From contig JAUNSU010000003.1 of assembly GCA_030539035.1 (NCBI GenBank), positions 10,368-74,367 of the forward strand: a stretch of 64,000 nucleotides of DNA, given 5' to 3'. This DNA is from Planctomycetia bacterium (GTDB lineage: Bacteria > Planctomycetota > Planctomycetia > Pirellulales > Thermoguttaceae). The position numbers were made by a program, and so were the translations under genes. Positions 42,010 through 49,888 of this stretch are shown here, in pieces (the first letter of the stretch is position 1; each line of letters opens with the position of its first letter). A model generated the notes under the pieces. The model was given only the letters and a program-made list of their open reading frames with translations. It did not search any database and was not told where the DNA came from.

Positions 42010-42405
42010 ATGGGAATACTGGAATCACTTTTTGAAGGATCCGACAGCATTGTCTCCAGGGCTTTTCAGTTTTTCGGAACAACGGCAACTCTTTATTACC
42101 GGGAAGAGAATGCCGGATCCCCGTCAGGATCAGGTTCACCGGAAGGAGAGATCGGGAATGATACCGCAGTCGATGTTCTCTTTATTCCGGAAAAAATCAG
42201 TGAATCAGATCTTGTACGCGAAAACGGGCTCGGATCGAAAAGATCCGTTCTTTCAGGAATAATCCGGACAACAGGATTGCCGCGTGTTCCGAGATCGCAT
42301 ATCGACTCAATTCATTATCGGAATATCCGATACCGGATCACGGAAGTCCATCAGGAGCTGATCGGCGATACAGGAACAATTGTTTCCATTACCGCGATAC
42401 GGTAA
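42010..42405 (+). CDS. phage head-tail joining-like protein
   Basis: From the ATG at 42010 (AAAGGA upstream) the product has 131 residues. The C-terminal half, with VDVLFIPEKISESDLVRENG, then SHIDSIHYRNIRYRITEVHQE and TGTIVSITAIR, resembles small beta-barrel head-tail joining proteins (SPP1 gp16-like). Its place directly after the connector is the usual one. The frame is open further upstream but would overlap the previous gene. A bidirectional terminator lies downstream. Confidence 0.68.
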   Translation: MGILESLFEGSDSIVSRAFQFFGTTATLYYREENAGSPSGSGSPEGEIGNDTAVDVLFIPEKISESDLVRENGLGSKRSVLSGIIRTTGLPRVPRSHIDSIHYRNIRYRITEVHQELIGDTGTIVSITAIR

Positions 42406-42460
42406 ATTTTAAAAGAGGGGTCCCCCGATCTTCTTATTGGATCATCTCTTCAACTTAAAA

Positions 42461-42496
42461 AAAAGATCGTTCCGAGCAAATCGGAGCGATCTTTTT
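42461..42496. terminator. bidirectional Rho-independent terminator
   Basis: AAAGATCG.TCCGA and TCGGA.CGATCTTT pair over about 13 positions with one mismatch, around a GCAAA loop; the A-run on one side and T-run on the other allow use on both strands. It lies between the convergent head-tail joining and 42522-43028 genes and marks the right edge of the phage-like island. Confidence 0.85.
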
Positions 42497-42521
42497 GCGT
42501 AATCCGAATACAACGATTTCA

Positions 42522-43028
42522 TCAAAAATCAGAAGATCCTTGACGCAGCAGCCCGCGAAAATCGGAAGCATCCATATCGAGATTATCAAGGAAAGAACAG
42601 GTCATCGCTTCAAAGACCTCCGCGTTCGATTCACTTTCGGGAACGAGAGCCATTCGGTCCGTTGTTTGATGAAAGACAATATACGTTCTGTTTCCTTCTT
42701 CAAATCCGTAAACAATGGCCGTACTTGTCAAATCGAGATAAAAGAAATTCATTTCGTATCCGGAAAGGACTCGTTTGCCAAAATACTTTTTGATCGGAGC
42801 TTCTTCAATTTTTTCGTATTCTCCGGTCATTATGCTCAGAATATTTTTCGCCGCCTTGTCCGGTTCTACCCCTTCGGGATACATTGCGAGCATCCAGAAC
42901 GATTCGTCGGGAGCCGTAATCAGGATCACTTCCGCTTCTTCTTCAAGGTTGTCCTCCTGAACGGTCCAGGAGACGGGATAGAAAATACGAACCCCTTTAT
43001 TATCATACACGGAAACTTCGGCGGCCAT
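42522..43028 (-). CDS. hypothetical 168-residue soluble protein
   Basis: Not recognised with confidence. The protein has no signal peptide or membrane helix. Its pattern of GVRIFYPVSWTVQ, an ILITAPDESFWMLAMYPEG strand pair, and RTYIVFHQTTDRM resembles the PsbP/DUF1795-like fold seen in many bacterial stress or envelope proteins, but this is a weak judgement. It is upstream-divergent to nothing phage-like, ends at the bidirectional terminator, and probably belongs to the host side of the boundary. AAAGAG is the only ribosome-binding-like site. Confidence 0.6.
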   Translation of the reverse strand: MAAEVSVYDNKGVRIFYPVSWTVQEDNLEEEAEVILITAPDESFWMLAMYPEGVEPDKAAKNILSIMTGEYEKIEEAPIKKYFGKRVLSGYEMNFFYLDLTSTAIVYGFEEGNRTYIVFHQTTDRMALVPESESNAEVFEAMTCSFLDNLDMDASDFRGLLRQGSSDF

Positions 43029-43115
43029 CGGTAATCTCTTTCTTCAGTTTGCGGGAAATATGGAATGAACAGTATTTCCCTTTACGGTAAAATAAATACA
43101 TTGTTTTCAGGCGGA

Positions 43116-44726
43116 TCAATAATCGCCGCAGATGCAAACATTGAATCCAAGTGCTTCGGCCATTGCCGCCTTGACAGCAACCGCCTGATCCGCTTTCTTT
43201 TCGGAAGACGCATAAGCGACCTGGATATGATTCGCTTTATGCCGGGCCATAAATTGGTCCCGACTGATATTCGGAAAGACCGCATGAACGATCGGCCAAT
43301 TATCCGCACAAAGGCTCAAGCGTCGTTTGGTCTCTTTTTCCGGCAGCGCAATCACGGTTGCCCGTCCAAGATCCATACAGAGCTTTCCTTTTTCAACAAA
43401 TGTTCTGGACCAGATGATCGGACCCGGCTTGCATACACCCATCAGAGTCGATCCTCCGTAAGGGAAATACATCGGGGACTGTCGAAATCCCTGCGATCCT
43501 TTCCAGCCGTCGACAAAATGCGCGGGCGGAGCCGCTCCGCTGATCTGAAAGACCCATACAAATTTATCGGTCGTTCCGGATTCATCGAAATCTCCCCAGC
43601 GAACATCATGCAATGTCGTTTCTGCCGGTTCTCCCAGTGCGGACATCACCCGATTATCGAGCAGACCGTCGAGGGCCGCGCATTCATCCACTTCATTGAA
43701 ATGGACGACCGGTTTTCCGTCGAAAAGGATCTCTTTGCCGTTCACGGAACAAACAGGAGGACGGTCGGCATTATTGAGCATTCCTTCAACAAGATCGCTC
43801 GCAGGAAGAACATCCTTCAAGCCCTGCTGATACTGAATGCCGATCATCGAACACCCAAAGCGATCGGCCATTCGGACCGCCGCAATATACATCTTGCATT
43901 GAGTCAAGACCTGATCTTTTGTGAGATCCTTTTTCTCATCTTTGCCGTAATGAAATTTCATTCCCTTTCGAACCATCCAGTCAAGAACCTTTTTCGCTTC
44001 CTTGTCCGGGATTTGGGTCGTTTCATAATAAAGGGCCGATTGACTGAGCCGTTCCTTGAAAATACCGAGCGGGAAAAGAAATTCATCGGGAACAATCGCG
44101 TTGTACATTCCCATACACCCTTCATCGAAGATTCCCATGATCGCCTTTTTCGATCGAAGTTCCCCGGCAAGTTTCTTTCCGAGTGCCCGATCCGATGCCT
44201 TGATCTTTTTAATCGAGGAAAGGGGATGAACATGATCCGTTTTATGCTTGATCTTACCCGTCTTCAACCAGGTATTCAAATTCTTCAGGAACCAATCATC
44301 AGTAAAATCAACACTCCAAAGCGTTGAAAAAGCTTTTCCCGCCTTGGTAAGAGAGGCGTTCAAATTCAGCATTCCGACCAGGCCGGGCCAAGTGCCCGAC
44401 CAGTTGGCAACGGTTAAAATCGGACCTTGATGGTTGAGCAGACCGGGAAAAACATGGTTTGTATATTGCCAAACAGATTCCGCAACAATGATCGGGATCG
44501 ACGGATCCAGTTGGGAAAAAACCTGAAGCCCTTCCTTTTGTGAGGAAATGAATCCGTGTTTTTCATCTTCATTGTAAATATGCGCGCGAATCACTTCGAC
44601 TCCCATCTTTGCAAGCGCAGAGATCAGCGCCTTTTCCATTTTGTCCTGTTCCGGCCAGCAAAGCTGGTTTGCGCTCAATCGTAAATCACCGCTCGCCGCA
44701 AGATACACCTTTTTCGGACTGCTCAT
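43116..44726 (-). CDS. L-fucose/L-arabinose isomerase-like protein
   Basis: The 536-residue product fits the fucose isomerase-like superfamily that interconverts aldoses and ketoses with a divalent metal. The N-terminal Rossmann-like part has [12 protein letters not shown] and [16 protein letters not shown]; the C-terminal part shows the family run [22 protein letters not shown], and [13 protein letters not shown], which carry candidate acidic metal ligands. HDVRWGD is also typical. No signal peptide is seen, so it acts in the cytoplasm, perhaps on fucose or another hexose freed from host or algal glycans. AAGGAGAG precedes the ATG, and a promoter-like site lies about 140 bases upstream. Confidence 0.82.
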   Translation of the reverse strand: MSSPKKVYLAASGDLRLSANQLCWPEQDKMEKALISALAKMGVEVIRAHIYNEDEKHGFISSQKEGLQVFSQLDPSIPIIVAESVWQYTNHVFPGLLNHQGPILTVANWSGTWPGLVGMLNLNASLTKAGKAFSTLWSVDFTDDWFLKNLNTWLKTGKIKHKTDHVHPLSSIKKIKASDRALGKKLAGELRSKKAIMGIFDEGCMGMYNAIVPDEFLFPLGIFKERLSQSALYYETTQIPDKEAKKVLDWMVRKGMKFHYGKDEKKDLTKDQVLTQCKMYIAAVRMADRFGCSMIGIQYQQGLKDVLPASDLVEGMLNNADRPPVCSVNGKEILFDGKPVVHFNEVDECAALDGLLDNRVMSALGEPAETTLHDVRWGDFDESGTTDKFVWVFQISGAAPPAHFVDGWKGSQGFRQSPMYFPYGGSTLMGVCKPGPIIWSRTFVEKGKLCMDLGRATVIALPEKETKRRLSLCADNWPIVHAVFPNISRDQFMARHKANHIQVAYASSEKKADQAVAVKAAMAEALGFNVCICGDY

Positions 44727-44865
44727 ACAAGTCTCTCCTTAAAAATAGAAGTAAAAAGAAATCGCCGATCCCTTTTACCTCCGTAGAAAAAAGATCGGCC
44801 TTTCCGCTTCATCGAATTACGCAAATCACAAAATTCGACGCAAATCTGAAATACTTACATTGGAT

Positions 44866-44894
44866 ATTATACAGAGAGAGAGACGGGAATACAA
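44866..44894 (-). promoter_or_regulatory. promoter-like site with overlapping hairpin
   Basis: On the minus strand TATAAT (44871-44866) is perfect; a weak -35 TTGTAT (44894-44889) lies 17 bases upstream. The spacer is a GA/CT tract that forms part of a long hairpin (arms about 44876-44887 and 44896-44910). The hairpin may end transcripts of the upstream SPOR-like gene, so promoter and terminator overlap here. Confidence 0.42.
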
Positions 44895-44963
44895 TCCCCG
44901 CCTCTCTCTCAATAAAAAACTTTTTCGTTTATCACGATTTTTAGTCGAACTTCGTTCCCCGGA

Positions 44964-46748
44964 TCAATAGGTCGGAGCTGTATTCCGATTGGCCGTTCTC
45001 AAAGGCTCCTGATTCGGATTGGATCCCTGCATGGGATACCCTTGCCCGGATACTCCCTGGACGGGCATCGCCTGAACCGAAGGCTGTGAATATCCCGTCT
45101 GCGGATTCCGGTAAGCGGACGGGGCATTTCCGTATTGAGAACCATTCTGGGCATTCATATATCCTTGCGGAGGAACCATCGTGTTCCTCTGATTCATGTA
45201 TCCCTGCTGAGGTGCCGGTGCATAGGACTGCTGGACCATGGGAGCCTGTTGGGGCAGCATTGTATTTCCCTGATTTGCGTATCCCTGCGGGGGAAGCGGA
45301 GCGTATGCCTGCGGATTCATTTGCCCCTGCGGAACGGGCATCGGCTGCATTCCGGAAGGATTGATTGCCGGATATCCATTGTTTACCGGATTCCTTTGTC
45401 CCTGCATAGAGATTTGGGGAACACCATTCGGATTTCTGTTTTCGGGAGCGACCATTCCCTGATTTTGCACCATCGGCACCGCATGCTGCTGGAGCGTCTG
45501 GTTCAGATCGGCGCCTTCCGGCAGAACAAATTCCGTTTCTTTTTTCTTGATATTTTTACTGAAATTTCTTCGGGTATCATTTCCAACGAGATTTTCTTCC
45601 GTTTTATGTGTTTTGACCTGCTGTCTTTCCTGTTCCTGTTTTCGCTTGGCTTGGAACGCCTTTTTAAAGTTTTCCGGACGCTGAGGAACCGCAATGATCA
45701 CAGGCTGGAGATCGAACGGGATCTGCATTCTCTCTTTTTTGCCGAGGGAAGAAGAGATATCAACGGTTACCGTATACGCGTTGTAAGCGCCGTTGCTTCC
45801 CTGGAGGTGTCCGCGGTACTGTTCGATCAGTTTATTGATCTCCGGATTGATCTCGATACATCCATCCGGTCGATTTGTTCCATAAGATTCAAAGCTGCCA
45901 ATGGTGACGAAGCTCGACTCACGATCATGAAATTCCCACGCTTCCACTCCTTTTTTGCGAAGAGCTTCACAAAGCGCGGCCGCTTTTATGCCAGCCGTTT
46001 GCAATTTACTGCCAAGTTCCCGTTCCTTATCCGAACTTTTTTGAACCGACCAGTCTCCGGAAAAGGTCGCAACACGCAAGGTATACATTTTTGAATTGTT
46101 CAGAAGGGAGTATTTACTGTCGGAATTGATCTTTTCGAGGAAAGTATCGACAACGCCTTTCTGATTGTAATACTCTTTCGGGATCAGAGGATTCGGAACG
46201 ATGATCGCGCCGCCAAGCGGACCGTATCCTGCGTATTCCTTGTTCTTTTTCGCAAGAGCCGCAAAACGTTCGGTCGTCGCAATGCAAACAGGATCCTTGC
46301 TCAGGCAATCCGGACGGCTGCGGCGGATCGTCAATAAGGTTTTTTGCAGTCCCAAATCGTTAATATCAGGAAAACTTCCAACCAGAACGGCGTACTCCGG
46401 CTGCTGCGCTGTTTGATATTTATATTTTTTGATACTCCGATTCCGTTCGGCCAATTCTTCAAGATCCGATTCACCCGGCTCATATTTGTATAAGTAAGCG
46501 GACAGTTTATATTTCTTTCGAAATTCCTGAACAAGATCGCTCGCGTTTTTCTTACCTTCTTCGCCCCGCGGGATCCGGATCATGATAAACCAAAGACCAT
46601 CCGATTCCTGGAGCATGTATTCCTTATTCGGATCCGCCTCGACTTTTCGAACCGATTGAAAGAAATTGAACGCTCCCGCCGATCGAGGAAAAACAAGGAT
46701 CAGTCCCAGCAAAAAAATAAACAGACAATAAATGGCGATTTTTTTCAT
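44964..46748 (-). CDS. exported SPOR-like protein with Gln/Pro/Asn-rich tail
   Basis: The 594-residue protein has a signal peptide (about 1-26). Two stretches resemble SPOR-type peptidoglycan-binding folds: around residue 50-135 with FIMIRIPRG, ASDLVQEFRKKYKLSAYLYK and EYAVLVGSFPDINDL, and around 215-300 with TLRVATFSGDW, LCEALRKKGVEAWEF and FVTIGSFES. The spacing of strand-helix-strand plus a VGSF/IGSF end strand is typical, but the match is not decisive. The last about 200 residues are a low-complexity repeat of Gln, Pro, Met, Asn and Tyr (NPQAYAPLPPQGYANQ-type units). It may be a cell-envelope or division-site protein. Confidence 0.72.
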   Translation of the reverse strand: MKKIAIYCLFIFLLGLILVFPRSAGAFNFFQSVRKVEADPNKEYMLQESDGLWFIMIRIPRGEEGKKNASDLVQEFRKKYKLSAYLYKYEPGESDLEELAERNRSIKKYKYQTAQQPEYAVLVGSFPDINDLGLQKTLLTIRRSRPDCLSKDPVCIATTERFAALAKKNKEYAGYGPLGGAIIVPNPLIPKEYYNQKGVVDTFLEKINSDSKYSLLNNSKMYTLRVATFSGDWSVQKSSDKERELGSKLQTAGIKAAALCEALRKKGVEAWEFHDRESSFVTIGSFESYGTNRPDGCIEINPEINKLIEQYRGHLQGSNGAYNAYTVTVDISSSLGKKERMQIPFDLQPVIIAVPQRPENFKKAFQAKRKQEQERQQVKTHKTEENLVGNDTRRNFSKNIKKKETEFVLPEGADLNQTLQQHAVPMVQNQGMVAPENRNPNGVPQISMQGQRNPVNNGYPAINPSGMQPMPVPQGQMNPQAYAPLPPQGYANQGNTMLPQQAPMVQQSYAPAPQQGYMNQRNTMVPPQGYMNAQNGSQYGNAPSAYRNPQTGYSQPSVQAMPVQGVSGQGYPMQGSNPNQEPLRTANRNTAPTY

Positions 46749-46932
46749 GATACCCTGATTTATTACAAAGGATTAATATCAAACAAAGGGACCGGACAGA
46801 ATCCGGACTAATCATTATATCGGTTGTATCGATTATATCCTTTAAATAAACAGAGAGAAACTGGGAAAACTTTTCCGATCCTAAAAGAAGAAAGGTCGAT
46901 ATATTACTCAAATTACCTATTTTTATATATGT

Positions 46933-48165
46933 TTATAGGATCCATCCGCCGCCAAGCAGACGGGAACCCCAATAGCAGACCAGCGCCTGTCCGGAAGCGA
47001 CTCCAAAGCAGGGGGTATCCGGGACCGCAAAGATCTCGCCGGAATCGTTGACGCGGACTGTTGCCGGCGTAGAGCGATTTCGATATCGGATCTTGATCTC
47101 ACATCGGAATTCCTGATTTCGCGGAATCTCAAGATGCCAATTGGAATCTTTGGCGAGGATCTCCTTTCGGGCAAGTTCGGAATAAGGACCAAGAACAACC
47201 TCTTTTTTGACCGGATCAATTTTTTGGACAAAGATCCGTTCTCCGAATCCGATCCCCAATCCTTTTCTTTGTCCGATCGTATATCGTTCATATCCGCGAT
47301 GTTCTCCCATGATCTTTCCGTCCAGGGAAACAAAATTTCCTTGAGTCGAAGAATGATTTCCATGCCGCTGAAGGAAATCCGTATGTTTTCCGTCTTCGAC
47401 AAAGCAGATCTCCTGGCTGTCTCTTTTATTTGCGTTAAAAAAATGCAAAGATTCCGCTTGTGCACGAACATCATCTTTCGCAAGAGATCCGAGCGGAAAA
47501 CAGAGGCGGGAAAGAATCTCCTTTCGCAAACCAAAAAGGACATAAGATTGATCTTTCGCGGAATCACCCATCTCGATCAGGGGATAATCTTCCGGGAGCG
47601 ATGCAAGCCAATCGGGAACGGATCCGTCCATTTGATTCGCAAGCCAATCCGATTGAATCGAACATTTCGCGTAATGTCCTGTTGCAAAAAGATCCGCGCC
47701 GAGGAATCTTGAGAGATCGAACAGCTTTCCGAACTTCAATGTCCGATTGCACCAAGTGCAGGGATTGGGAGTCTTCCCCTCATAGTATTCTGTAATGAAC
47801 CGGTCCACAATCGATTGAAAGGAATCGCCCGCATCATAAAGATAAAAAGGGATATTCAGATGAACGGCAATTTCGAGAGCGTCCCGGGCATCGCGCGGAA
47901 GAGAAAAAGAAAATTCCCGAAAAAAAGACTCGCCGTCTCTTACGGAAAGATCGAGAAACGATCCGTTCGGTAAAAGACGGACAAAATGAATGTCGATCTT
48001 CTCCTTGCAGGAATTCAGAAAGGAAAAAGATTCCTCGTAAGAGAGAACCGGCTGGTAAGAATGGCGCAAAAATATCCCGACCGCTTCGTGATGATTCCGA
48101 AGAAGGATCGAGGCGGATATTGTACTGTCCACCCCTCCGGACAAAGCGATAAATATACGGGACAT
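46933..48165 (-). CDS. mnmA: tRNA-specific 2-thiouridylase
   Basis: MnmA adds sulfur to U34 of Glu, Gln and Lys tRNAs. The ATP pyrophosphatase loop SGGVDS is at 9-14; catalytic cysteines are likely Cys136 or Cys139 (PNPCTWCNRTLKFG) and Cys254 (QEICFVED). GHYAKC, DQSYVLFGL and the KR.SQEICF region follow in normal order, and the beta-barrel tail closes with GQALVCYW. Residues 35-95 are an insert-like region, longer than in E. coli MnmA and not family-like. The gene lies 17 bases after efp on the same strand, so both are translation-related and likely cotranscribed. Confidence 0.93.
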   Translation of the reverse strand: MSRIFIALSGGVDSTISASILLRNHHEAVGIFLRHSYQPVLSYEESFSFLNSCKEKIDIHFVRLLPNGSFLDLSVRDGESFFREFSFSLPRDARDALEIAVHLNIPFYLYDAGDSFQSIVDRFITEYYEGKTPNPCTWCNRTLKFGKLFDLSRFLGADLFATGHYAKCSIQSDWLANQMDGSVPDWLASLPEDYPLIEMGDSAKDQSYVLFGLRKEILSRLCFPLGSLAKDDVRAQAESLHFFNANKRDSQEICFVEDGKHTDFLQRHGNHSSTQGNFVSLDGKIMGEHRGYERYTIGQRKGLGIGFGERIFVQKIDPVKKEVVLGPYSELARKEILAKDSNWHLEIPRNQEFRCEIKIRYRNRSTPATVRVNDSGEIFAVPDTPCFGVASGQALVCYWGSRLLGGGWIL

Positions 48166-48182
48166 GAATTTTTTAAATCAAA

Positions 48183-48749
48183 TTATTTAACCCGTTCGAT
48201 GTATTCTCCCGTTCGGGTATCGACTTTGATCATTTCTTCATTCTCCACAAAGTTCGGAACGAGAATTTCCGCTCCGGTTTCCAGTTTTGCGGGCTTGGTA
48301 ACGTTGGTTGCCGTATTTCCGCGAACAGCCGGTTCCGTGTAAACGACCTTCAGAATCACATGATTCGGAGGAGTGATTCCGATCGGAGCATTATTGAACA
48401 GGAGCATTTTGCAGGCCATTTCGGGGAGCAGATACTTCCATGCTTCGTCGAGCGTCTCTTTGGGGAGCTCATACTGCTCGAACGTTTCCTGTTCCATGAA
48501 GTAGTAAGTACCGCCCATTTCGTAGAGGAAAGTGGTGTCGGTTTCATGGATATCGGCGGCTTCGAGTTCATCGCCGCTCTTATAGGTTCGGTCCAGAACC
48601 GTTCCACGGGTAAGATCGCGCAATTTGCATTTATAGAGAGCCTGGCCCTTTCCCGGCTTGACAAAATTGCACTCGATCATAATATAAGGGTTTCCATCGA
48701 TCTGAACTTTCAGACCTTTACGAAAATCGCTCGTGTTGTAATTGGCCAC
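48183..48749 (-). CDS. efp: translation elongation factor P
   Basis: EF-P rescues ribosomes stalled at polyproline stretches. The 188-residue protein has the three-barrel plan: N-terminal KOW-like domain with KPGKGQALYKCKLRDL, then the middle domain and C-terminal OB domain ending in KVDTRTGEYIERV, which matches the EF-P signature. Lys34, the site lysylated by EpmA in E. coli, is conserved at the same number. It starts with GTG with GAGGG upstream. The adjacent divergent epmB gene suggests that Lys34 is beta-lysylated here. Substrates probably include the Pro-rich proteins of this window. Confidence 0.96.
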   Translation of the reverse strand: MANYNTSDFRKGLKVQIDGNPYIMIECNFVKPGKGQALYKCKLRDLTRGTVLDRTYKSGDELEAADIHETDTTFLYEMGGTYYFMEQETFEQYELPKETLDEAWKYLLPEMACKMLLFNNAPIGITPPNHVILKVVYTEPAVRGNTATNVTKPAKLETGAEILVPNFVENEEMIKVDTRTGEYIERVK

Positions 48750-48787
48750 TGTTTTCCCTCATCAAACTTGAAAGATGATTCCTGCTG

Positions 48788-49888
48788 GTGAACATACATA
48801 AACAAAAAAAACGGGACTTGATCCCGACAGGCGGACCGATCGATCCGGCGGAGAAAAAGAACTTCTTTTTTTCCGGCGAGAGTGATCTGTATTACCCTTT
48901 TTTCCCATCGGATTTCATTACGGATCCCTTTGAATTATGCGCTTTGCTCGATCTTCCGCGATCGCTGGCCGCATCGGCATTATCCGCCGCCGGCCGCTTT
49001 CCTATGAAAATTCCCCGATCCCTTCTTAACCGAATGGAAAAAGGGGATCCCAACGATCCGATCCTGATCCAATTCCTTCCGCGAAAAGAGGAAACTCTTT
49101 TTCATCCCGGATTTTCTCCGGATCCGCTGGAAGAAAAAAAGACCGCCGATCAAAATTGCATTTTGCAAAAATATCAGGGACGGGCCCTTATCCTCACAAC
49201 CGACCGATGCGCCGCTTCTTGCCGGTACTGTTTTCGCCGATGTCTTCCCAAAGGGAAATCGCTGGCCGCTCTTTCCCGCTCGGTGAATTCCGCTCAAATT
49301 CTTCAATCGATCCATGATAAAGACGACCTCAAAGAGATCATTTTAAGCGGAGGCGATCCCTGTTCGCTCTCGGATCAAGCGCTGAAAATTCTTTTTCATT
49401 ATATCAAAACAATTCCGTCTGTTAATAGGGTACGAATTCACTCCCGGCTCCCGATTTTAGTCCCTTCCCGGATCAATTCTTCATTTTGCGATCTTTTTCG
49501 CGAAAATTTTTCTTCAGAAAAAAATTTCACTTTTTCTGTCGTATTTCAGATCAACCATCCCAACGAGATCAATTCGGAAGTTCGATCCCGTCTGAAAGAT
49601 CTTCATAAAACGGGAATTCTGATGATGAGCCAATCCGTTCTCCTGAAAGGGATCAACGATTCACCGGATATTCTCGCCGAATTATTCGAAAAACTGATCG
49701 ATATTCCCGTTGTTCCCTATTATCTGCATCAGCTCGATCGCGTGGAAGGTGCGGCGGAATTCGAGGTTTCCACCCAAAAAGGATTAAAAATCATGGAAGA
49801 TCTGAAAAAATTACTGCCCGGATACGCTGTTCCGCGATATGTTCGGGAAATCCCGGGGGAACCTTGTAAAAAGGAGATCCGCGAATGA
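48788..49888 (+). CDS. epmB: EF-P (R)-beta-lysine modification 2,3-aminomutase-like radical SAM protein
   Basis: This 366-residue radical SAM enzyme belongs to the lysine 2,3-aminomutase/EpmB (YjeK) family, which makes (R)-beta-lysine for EF-P. The iron-sulfur cluster cysteines are Cys141, Cys145 and Cys148 in DRCAASCRYCFRRC. IILSGGDPCSLSD and RIHSRLPILVPSRI are family motifs, and PYYLHQLDRVEGAAEFEV near the end fits the PLP-enzyme pattern, although the PLP lysine was not assigned. It starts with GTG, divergent from efp, strongly supporting the EF-P link. No EpmA ligase is in the window. The stop overlaps the next start by 4 bases. Confidence 0.92.
   Translation: MNIHKQKKRDLIPTGGPIDPAEKKNFFFSGESDLYYPFFPSDFITDPFELCALLDLPRSLAASALSAAGRFPMKIPRSLLNRMEKGDPNDPILIQFLPRKEETLFHPGFSPDPLEEKKTADQNCILQKYQGRALILTTDRCAASCRYCFRRCLPKGKSLAALSRSVNSAQILQSIHDKDDLKEIILSGGDPCSLSDQALKILFHYIKTIPSVNRVRIHSRLPILVPSRINSSFCDLFRENFSSEKNFTFSVVFQINHPNEINSEVRSRLKDLHKTGILMMSQSVLLKGINDSPDILAELFEKLIDIPVVPYYLHQLDRVEGAAEFEVSTQKGLKIMEDLKKLLPGYAVPRYVREIPGEPCKKEIRE

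Noticed and set aside
43065-44327. A 420-codon open frame on the plus strand
   Set aside because: It is antisense to the fucose isomerase-like gene, which has clear family motifs and a strong ribosome-binding site.
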